From: Drosophila miranda | Taxonomy: Eukaryota; Arthropoda; Insecta; Diptera; Drosophilidae | Length of the DNA stretch: 64,000 bases | Direction: 5' to 3' | NCBI RefSeq assembly: GCF_003369915.1 | Contig: NW_022881625.1 | Span: 1,116,001 to 1,180,000, forward strand | In this document: piece after piece, positions 57,466 to 64,000 of the stretch | Numbering within the stretch: position 1 is the stretch's first letter | Layout of the letters: each line of letters starts with the position of its first letter | The notes under the pieces: generated by a model | The model's database searches: none | Told to the model about the DNA's origin: nothing | Seen by the model: only the letters and a program-made list of their open reading frames with translations | Position numbers and translations under genes: made by a program

Positions 57466-58160
57466 CTTTCGCTAATGCACTTGAATAACTGACCTGCCAT
57501 AACGATCGCGGCGCACAGTTTTTACATTCCCTTTTGCATATTTATTTATTATTATTATCTATTTGCCTAACATAAAAGCTGGAGATATGTACCCTTCCCT
57601 TCTTTCAATTTGTAAGTTAAATTTCAATCTAAAGTGTATTATTAAGAGTTAATCATTTATTAGTTTACTAGTGCGATGCATGTGCTATTGCTCAATATGA
57701 AATATAGGATTTAACATGAATCGGGGCTAGAGTTCTATATGCGGGGACCATGCTGGGCAAAGGAGGGTAATGGGGTTGGATAGGAGGCTGTAAGAGCCTT
57801 CTTTATGGATCACCGGATGAACCGGGAGCGGTGATCATGGTAGAGTGGGCATGAGTGGTCACAACAACACCGTGGCACGACTTGTATGTGTGTATGTGTC
57901 CGTGTGTGTGTAGTTAGGTGTATTTGCTCTTGTACATATTTGTGTCGATACTTCGCTTGCACGTGAAATTTTAATGAACGTTACTGTGTCAGTATTATGA
58001 TTGTTGGAGTAGAGCTGTGTCCCGTCCGTTCTGGGATGATTTCTTGCCGATGAGACGGAAGCCGGAACAAGCACGTGCCCGGACGGGAGACGAACCATCA
58101 CCTGCTCAGCCTTCCGTTAAGGTTTGGTAATATCCAATATGCTACAGTTAGTTTATTATT

Positions 58161-58178
58161 TGGCGCCCAACGTGGGGC
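58161..58178 (+). other. Primer-binding site, tRNA-Lys type
   Basis: TGGCGCCCAACGTGGGGC follows the 5' LTR. TGGCGCCCAACGTGGGG is the well-known form complementary to a tRNA-Lys 3' end. Confidence 0.85.
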
Positions 58179-58949
58179 CCGAGTTGTCGCAACTGACAAC
58201 AAACCGGCAAGGCCCAAATGATTGTGAAAATTGTGGAATGTAGATGTGACCTTACATTCCCAACCAGTATCGGGACAGATGTGTCATTCTAGTTGTCATT
58301 CTGTTTTGTTTGTTTTGGCTTTATCACTTTATGCTGGATCAGCGCAGTGGGTTATTAAACTATTGCCACCGTTGTAAGTGACCAAGCGGGCTCCTAGGAT
58401 GCAGGCCGGAATGATGAGTACATATAACACCGGTACCACCCCGATGCATCGAGCTTATTACTATTCGTTTCGTTCTTTCTTTCTTTATTCGTTTGTCTTC
58501 CTTTCCTTCCTGTTCCTTCTGGCCAATGCTGGAGGAATGCTCCTTTTTTTTCCGGTTTGGATTATCCGATCAGGAACGGTGGGTGAAAGGCCTCCATTTG
58601 CCAGGAAGGAGTTGTGAATGGACTCATACTCATCGGGCTGGGTATCTGGTATCGTTGGATGGAAACGTGGTATAAAACTATTACCCACCGCGAAAGACCC
58701 GGACCGCCTATAGCTACGAGTTGTGGGTTATTATTAATTTCTTTATGCATGTAGTTGAGTAAATGTAGTACATGGGAAACATCATACACATACACACACA
58801 TAGATATACCCTATTATTCCCTTTGCCTTAAGCATGGTCCTAGCAGATTGTTTTTTTGTTTGATACTGTATTTTTTTTTTTTTTTATTAATTTTTTAATT
58901 TTTTTTTATTTATTTAATTACTTTATTATTATATTTTATATTTTATATT
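58179..58949 (+). other. Leader of the RING-gag-pol element
   Basis: About 770 bases between the primer site and first ORF, ending in a very T-rich stretch (58869-58940). It holds no convincing gene. The packaging signal would be expected in this region, but I cannot point to it. Confidence 0.5.
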
Positions 58950-59369
58950 ATGCCCGTATTTGGCAGTTGCGAGAATTTAGCAGACGAAGAATTACAAGAA
59001 AGTGTTTGCTTGATCTGCCAGGCTCAGGTGGAATATTTGGCTCAGCTCCTTACCACGTCTTGTGGTCACACTTTCCATAGGGCCTGTTTTGGCGCACAAG
59101 TGGGTTCTAAGAAGGTTTGTCCTGTCTGCAAAACGTCTTTTCAGTCATCGACGTTGAATTTATTAGACGAAACTGCTGGGGATACCGTCGGAACCTTATT
59201 GGTACCAAAAATGCCTGATACAAGGAGTAAAGACCATGTGGGGGCTCCACAGGGAGCTTCGACGTCTGCTTCGGCCAATGAGCCGCAAACTAGGGAAGCT
59301 GGTCCGCCAGTGGTGGTAGCTCCGCCGCCTAGTAACGAGCTTCAGCGAATGAACCGAAGCCATGGCTGA
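58950..59369 (+). CDS. RING-H2 finger ORF upstream of gag (139 codons)
   Basis: Residues 20-60 contain all eight zinc ligands of a C3H2C3 RING: Cys20, Cys23, Cys38, His40, His43, Cys46, Cys57 and Cys60 (CLIC, SCGHTFHRAC, CPVC). RING-H2 domains usually act as E3 ubiquitin ligases by binding E2 enzymes; that role is inferred only from the motif. The rest (about 65-139) is Ser/Ala/Pro-rich and ends SHG. The stop overlaps the gag start by eight bases in another frame, so gag may be reached by re-initiation or leaky scanning. A separate RING ORF before gag is not part of the usual Ty3/gypsy plan. It may be captured from a host gene. Confidence 0.75.
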   Translation: MPVFGSCENLADEELQESVCLICQAQVEYLAQLLTTSCGHTFHRACFGAQVGSKKVCPVCKTSFQSSTLNLLDETAGDTVGTLLVPKMPDTRSKDHVGAPQGASTSASANEPQTREAGPPVVVAPPPSNELQRMNRSHG

Positions 59370-60420
59370 AGCCTCGTTGACACAAACCGAGATGCTAAGC
59401 AATGCGATCGCTAATGGTTTTCAAGGTATTCTCAGCTCTCTCATGGGCCAATTGGCAAATACAGCGGATGTTCCTTCGAGGGATAACCAAGCTGGAGAAG
59501 GATCGGCACGACGGCCGACAGCTTTGCCCGGGTTTCAGGGTTTCGAAACAGCCAGCAGGAATTCCCCCATGAGTGTGGATATTCGACCAGAGCGTGTTAT
59601 TCAAATTTTAGTCAATTGGAAGCTTAGGTTCTCTGGGCGGACTGGAATTTCCGTCGACGATTTCATTTATCGGGTAGAAGCGCTCACGATCCAAATATTG
59701 GACTGGAATTTCGAGTTGCTTTCGAGATACGTGAGCAATCTCTTTGAGGGAAGTGCCAGTGACTGGTATTGGCGCTACCATAAGAGTGTTAGGACGGTCG
59801 TTTGGGCCGACCTTAAATCTTCATTGTTAGTACGATTCAAGGATGCGAGGACAGACGTCAACATTCGAGCTGCAATAGACCGAAGGAAGCAGAAGGAGAA
59901 CGAATCATTTGATGAGTTCTACGAAGCGATTGTCCGACTGGCAGATACCCTGACAACGCCCTTGTCAGAAGGTTCCCTGATGGAGTCACTCCGATCCAAT
60001 TTATTGCCGGAGATACAGCATGAACTGCTATATGAAAAGATCTTTAGCATTGCACAGTTAAGACACTTGGTGAAGACTCGGGAACTGTTCATGCAAACTG
60101 TTGGTAAAGATCCGGTGGCTAGACCACGACCAGCACCAAGACGGTTGGTTCACGCGGTAGAAAGCCCAGGGCAAGAGGAGTCAGACGAAAGTGATGGGGA
60201 GATAGCAGCGTTCAACTTAGTCTGTTGGAACTGCCGTGGTAATGGTCATCGCTACCAGGATTGCGTAGCAGAGCGAGTAGTTTTTTGCTATGGGTGTGGC
60301 CAGCCTGACACTTACAAGCCGTCGTGCCAAAAATGCCAAGCAACAAAAAACACCCAAGTGCGTGCACCCTTGAAAAGTGCACGCAGACCATCAGCGTCCA
60401 AAGCGACGAACACCGAGTAG
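59362..60420 (+). CDS. gag: gag of the RING-gag-pol element (352 codons)
   Basis: A capsid-like region spans residues about 70-250, with a WKLRFSGRTGISVDDFIYRV start and a DEFYEAIVRLADTL-type segment, as in Ty3/gypsy Gag. A zinc knuckle CX2CX4HX4C lies at about 288-301 (CWNCRGNGHRYQDC). A second knuckle at about 309-322 has Thr in place of His (CYGCGQPDTYKPSC). The frame is open to TAG at 60418-60420. It overlaps the pol frame by about 97 bases, with a frameshift signal in the overlap. Confidence 0.85.
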   Translation: MAEASLTQTEMLSNAIANGFQGILSSLMGQLANTADVPSRDNQAGEGSARRPTALPGFQGFETASRNSPMSVDIRPERVIQILVNWKLRFSGRTGISVDDFIYRVEALTIQILDWNFELLSRYVSNLFEGSASDWYWRYHKSVRTVVWADLKSSLLVRFKDARTDVNIRAAIDRRKQKENESFDEFYEAIVRLADTLTTPLSEGSLMESLRSNLLPEIQHELLYEKIFSIAQLRHLVKTRELFMQTVGKDPVARPRPAPRRLVHAVESPGQEESDESDGEIAAFNLVCWNCRGNGHRYQDCVAERVVFCYGCGQPDTYKPSCQKCQATKNTQVRAPLKSARRPSASKATNTE

Positions 60421-63400
60421 CGATAGAAGCTGCTACGCAATTCCCAATCCCAATAGTAAACAATAATTTAACCATAGTTAATAAGAAAATAACACAGGAA
60501 GAAAAAGAGGATAGGGAGTCTAAACGGAAGGCACGAGCTAAAGTACGTCGGGAAGAATTTGTCAGAAATCTAAGGTTAGAGAAAAAAGCTCTGGTATCGT
60601 CAATAATATCAGAAGATCTCAGGCCATATGCAGAGGTCACATTATTAGACAGAAAGCTTGTTGGATTAATGGATACAGGGGCATCTATTAGTTGCATTGG
60701 TGGAGATTTGGCCAGCGAGCTGCTTGAAAGCCAATTTCAATTTAAGCCCATGACATCCACAGTTCGGACAGCGGGTGGGCAGTCTCAGAGAGTGGTGGGG
60801 AAGCTTAAAGCGGAAGTGGGCTATAAAGGTGTTACCAGGTCTGTTACCCTATACATCGTTCCAACACTAACGCAGCCTCTGTATCTGGGCATTAACTTTT
60901 GGACCGAATTTGGCTTATTGCCAGCCGATTTGTATCCACAAGGAAGTGCTAAGGACACGGTGAACCATTGCGATGAGGTGTGGAAGCCAGAAAACCAACG
61001 TCCTTTATCGGAGGTGCAACGAGAACCACTAAATAGAACCATTCAGTGTCTTCCGTCTTTCGCGGATAATGGTTTAGGAAAAACCACGTTGTTGTCCCAT
61101 GTAATAGATGTAGGGGAGGCAAAGCCCACAAAACAACGACACTATGCAGTGTCCCCAGCTATCGAGAAATTAATGTATGAGGAGTTGGATCGCATGTTAG
61201 CGCTAGGGGTCATCGAAGAATCCAACAGTGCGTGGTCTTTTCCGGTAGTACTCGTCCGGAAGCCGGAGAAGGTTCGTCTTTGTATAGACAGCCGCAAGGT
61301 GAACGAGGTGACTCGGAAGGACGCGTTCTAGGGATAAAACAGCATTCACAGTGCCTGGACGGCCGCTTTACCAGTTTAAAGTTATGCCGTTTGGGCTTAC
61401 CAATGCGCCGTCTACTATGTCCAAACTTATGGACCGCATTATTCCAGCCAATCTTCGAAACGAAGTGTTTATATACTTGGATGACCTGCTTATAGTGTCA
61501 GACACCTTTGAAAGGCATCTGAGTGTGTTAAAAGTATTAGCAGAGAAGCTGTCTGCAGCGGGGCTTACAATTAATATACAGAAGAGCAAGTTCTGTGTGC
61601 CTGAGGTCCGCTATCTGGGGCATGTAGTGGGTCACGGTATTATAGGCATGGACTTGGACAAAATAGAGGCCATTAAGGAATATCCTGCTCCGAAGTCGGT
61701 GAAACAGTTGCGTCGATTCTTGGGTATGATGGGATGGTACCACAAATTTATAAAGAATTTTGCGGCTATTGCGGCGCCTCTGATGGACGCCCTGAAGCAG
61801 AAACGCCAGTTCATTTGGTCCGAAGAAGCAGAAGCTGCATTCACAGCTCTGAAGAACTCAATGTGTGAAGCTCCCGTCTTACACACACCGAATTTTGAAA
61901 AGCCTTTCTTTATCCACTGCGACGCTAGTCACTCAGGAGTAGGAGGGGTACTGATGCAGATAAACGAAGAGGGCGATGAAGTACCACTTGCCTTTATGTC
62001 ACGAAAATTGAATAAGTGCCAACGTGCTTACTCGGTGACGGAAAAGGAATGCTTAGCTGCCATTCTGAGCATCAAGAAATTTCGCGCTTATGTAGAGGGA
62101 CATCAATTTACGGTGATAACCGACCATGCCTCCTTGAAGAGGCTGATGTCCCAATCAGATCTGAGTAGCAGACTGGCCAGATTGGCTTTGAAGCTTCAGG
62201 GGTATTCCTTTAATATAAGCCACCGAAAAGGGTCTCGAAACATCGTTCCAGACGCCTTGTCTCGGGTCTTTTCCCCAGATTTGTCAGAGATCGAACCAGA
62301 AGAAAGGATCGATTTGGAGTCGGAGCACTTTAGTTCGACGGATTACGTTTCCCTTAGGGCTAAAGTAGCGAGTAGTCAGGCTCAGATGCCAGATGTAAAG
62401 GTAGTAGGCAGGCATATATATCGTCGCACCGAGCACGCAACAGGCGAAAGGGTAGCGGATGAACTCTGTTGGAAAATTTGGATTCCCAAGGGGCTCATAG
62501 ATTCGGTCCTGAAAATGGCTCACGAGCACGCCCTATCTGCACACGGAGGCATAAATAAAACGCTCGAAAAGGTTCGGCGCTACTCTTATTGGCCGACGTT
62601 GTTAAAAGATGTCAAAGAGTTCATAAACCGGTGTGAAATTTGTAAGTGTACTAAGCATCCAAATAGACCTTTAAGACCGCCACTAGCAAAAACGGGGGAA
62701 ACAGAACGGTTCTTCCAGAAGCTCTACGTTGATTTTCTGGGACCGTATCCTAGAAGTCGTTGTGGGAATGTCGGGATATTTGTGGTGCTAGATCATTTTT
62801 CCAAATTTCCGTTTATTAAACCCGTAAGAAAATTTACCGCCGACGCCATCGTACCATACATTGAGGAACAATTATTTCACTGCTTTGGAGTGCCGGAAAA
62901 GCTAGTCTCGGACAACGGCGTCCAATTTAAGTCCCATGCATTCAACTCCTTGCTTCAGAAGTATGGCATAGAGCACGCTTACACCGCCGTTTACGCTCCG
63001 CAGGCTAACGCGTCCGAGCGAGTTAACAGATCTATCTTGGCAGCAATCAAAGCCTACATAAATACTGACCAAGGTAACTGGGATAAGCAGCTCAGCAGTG
63101 TAGCATGTGCGTTAAGATCGGCTGTGCACAGTGCCGTAAAGGCGAGTCCATACCAGTTGGCGTTTGGGCAACAGATGATTACGAATGGTACCACGTATCA
63201 GTTGTTGAGGCAGCTAGAGATGTTAGAAGATCGTTGGGTACATTTTTCTAGGGACGACTCATTTGACCTGATGCGTGGCACGGCAAAGGCGGCAATGAGG
63301 GCTCAGCACGAACGAAATGAAAATACGTATAACCTTCGAAGTAAGGAGGTATCATTCAGAGTGGGACAGGAGGTTTACCGTCGAAATTTCCAGCAAAGTA

Positions 63401-63546
63401 ATTTCGTGAAAGGATTTAATGCCAAGTTGGCTCCCGTTTTTGTGAAGTCCCGGGTAAGGCGACAGTTGGGTCAAGCCTATTACGAGCTAGAGGATCTGCA
63501 AGGACGTCTGATCGGCAAATTCCATGCCAAAGATATCAAACAGTAG
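60324..63546 (+). pseudogene. pol: pol of the RING-gag-pol element, RT deleted in part
   Basis: Protease: DTGAS at 60672. RT starts with KPTKQRHYAVSPAIEKLM and reaches RLCIDSRKVNEVTRKDAF. There a TAG (61329-61331) and a change of frame mark a deletion; sequence resumes at 61333 with DKTAFTVPGRP. The missing piece includes the segment that carries the first catalytic Asp, so RT is dead. The rest is open from 61333 to 63546: YLDD (near 61474), RNase H (CDASHSGVGG), integrase zinc finger (HEHALSAHGG, CEICKCT), and core DDE residues (YVDFLGP, SDNGVQF, NASERVNRS). The C-terminal tail is basic. Confidence 0.85.
60345..60385 (+). promoter_or_regulatory. -1 programmed ribosomal frameshift signal
   Basis: The heptamer AAAAAAC (60345-60351) sits in the zero frame of gag as A AAA AAC. 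A seven-base spacer follows, then a perfect 9-bp stem (TGCGTGCAC at 60359-60367 with GTGCACGCA at 60377-60385) and a nine-base loop. Pol lies in the -1 frame. A AAA AAC is among the most efficient known slippery sites, and a spacer of 5-9 bases before a stem is standard. Confidence 0.8.
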
Positions 63547-63614
63547 CACCATGGTTAAAAATCGCTCTAAGTGGGAATCACCCTTTTGGTCCTTCTTCCC
63601 CAAAGTGTGATTTT
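63547..63614. other. Short gap between pol and polypurine tract; no env
   Basis: Only 68 bases lie between the pol stop and the polypurine tract, leaving no room for an envelope-like gene. Confidence 0.8.
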
Positions 63615-63627
63615 GGTAGCGGGGATT
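63615..63627 (+). other. Polypurine tract of the RING-gag-pol element
   Basis: GGTAGCGGGGATT lies directly before the 3' LTR start TGAAGTGG. The position fits; the purine run is imperfect. Confidence 0.5.
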
Positions 63628-64000
63628 TGAAGTGGTTTGAAAGAGTAACGTATAAAAAAATGGTATAAATACTGGGATCCACAAAAGGGAACATTTGGAA
63701 AAGTACCAAGAAGGGATATTGGTCTCCCTATGTTACTCAACTTTGCCGCCTTAATTCAAGTTAAAAGGTAAACGAAGGAGAGCGGGTTTTTTTTCTGTTT
63801 TTTGAGTTGAAACTTGTAAAATAATTACGGCGTCAATTCGAAAATGGAGGATTCTCAAGTTAACAGTACTTGCGTTTGCTTTCGCTAATGCACTTGAATA
63901 ACTGACCTGCCATAACGATCGCGGCGCACAGTTTTTACATTCCCTTTTGCATATTTATTTATTATTATTATCTATTTGCCTAACATAAAAGCTGGAGATA
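63628..64000 (+). repeat. 3' LTR of the RING-gag-pol element (cut by window)
   Basis: Matches 55945-56176 and then 57466 onward of the 5' LTR with a few differences (A-run lengths, GATATTGG versus GATATTG). The LTRs are therefore clearly more diverged than those of the Mag-like element. Confidence 0.85.

Larger units (their letters stand above)
55945..58146 (+). repeat. 5' LTR of the RING-gag-pol element (about 2.2 kb)
   Basis: Starts TGAAGTGG and ends probably at CTACA (58146), 14 bases before the primer site; the exact end cannot be fixed without the other LTR end. It contains a TATA-like box near its start and several poly-T runs. Confidence 0.7.
55945..64000 (+). mobile_element. Large Ty3/gypsy element with RING-gag-pol order, right end outside window
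   Basis: Two direct copies of an LTR (from 55945 and from 63628) flank a primer site, three ORFs and a polypurine tract. Both LTR copies start TGAAGTGGTTTGAAAGAG. The tRNA-Lys-type primer site and long LTR recall the Osvaldo group of Drosophila. There is no env-like frame: pol stops 81 bases before the 3' LTR. The right target duplication lies outside the window. Confidence 0.85.

Noticed and set aside
63547..64000. An env-like gene in the RING-gag-pol element
   Set aside because: Only 81 bases separate the pol stop from the 3' LTR and no frame of useful length is present.
1..64000. tRNA or rRNA genes
   Set aside because: No cloverleaf with A and B box motifs and no rRNA-like stretch was seen. 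The only tRNA-related matches are the two retroelement primer sites.

Overview
The window reads as heterochromatin-like DNA of a Drosophila-type fly. The evidence is a recognisable P-glycoprotein (Mdr65-like) first exon, predicted spliceosomal introns of 61-80 bp, Ty3/gypsy elements with fly-like organisation, and strong GC3 codon use in the host-derived exons. The species cannot be fixed from sequence alone; an obscura-group or related fly is only a guess. No bacterial-type features are present.

Region 1 (1-54102) is one tandem array of eight long units, cut by the left window edge. Units begin near 1 (partial), 5731, 11449, 18892, 29321, 36912, 44418 and 49328. Each unit carries, in + order: (S) a GC-rich satellite of 92-111 bp monomers; (H) an 88-bp repeat with a perfect hairpin; (E) an unexplained 0.7 kb AT-richer block; (M) on the - strand, exon 1 of an Mdr65-like ABC transporter followed directly by a GC-rich exon of a second, unidentified gene; (C) on the + strand, the 3' end of a small gene with a clear 75-bp intron; (B) on the - strand, convergent with C, a 211-codon basic protein gene with a 69-bp intron; long poly-G tracts; and (R) a + strand non-coding stretch with two intron-like segments. 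Units come in short (about 5.7 kb) and long (about 7.5 kb, extra 0.7 kb module L plus a second H/E start) forms. Units 5 and 6 share private deletions, as do units 7 and 8, so the array grows by local duplication. In units 5 and 6 a 22-bp deletion removes the Mdr65 splice donor and creates one 294-codon chimeric reading frame. Gene B is intact only in units 4, 5 and 6.

Unit 4 is interrupted by a 4531-bp Mag-clade-like Ty3/gypsy element on the - strand (23529-28059). It has 110-bp LTRs differing at one base, a 5-bp ATTTT target duplication, and a single gag-pol frame broken by two TGA codons.

Region 2 (54103-64000) is a transposon mosaic outside the array. It holds a LINE reverse transcriptase fragment cut by a 50-N assembly gap (55098-55147), about 0.8 kb of unassigned sequence with a short coding-like fragment, then a large Ty3/gypsy element (55945 to beyond 64000) with a tRNA-Lys-type primer site. 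This element has an unusual order: a separate RING-finger ORF, then gag, then pol reached through a textbook -1 frameshift signal (A AAA AAC plus a 9-bp perfect hairpin). Its RT is inactivated by a deletion and the two LTRs differ by a 1.3 kb internal segment.

Most interesting are the amplified chimeric host-gene array with a newly fused ORF and a possibly maintained gene B, overlapped by spliced-looking transcription units on the opposite strand, and the RING-gag-pol retroelement.
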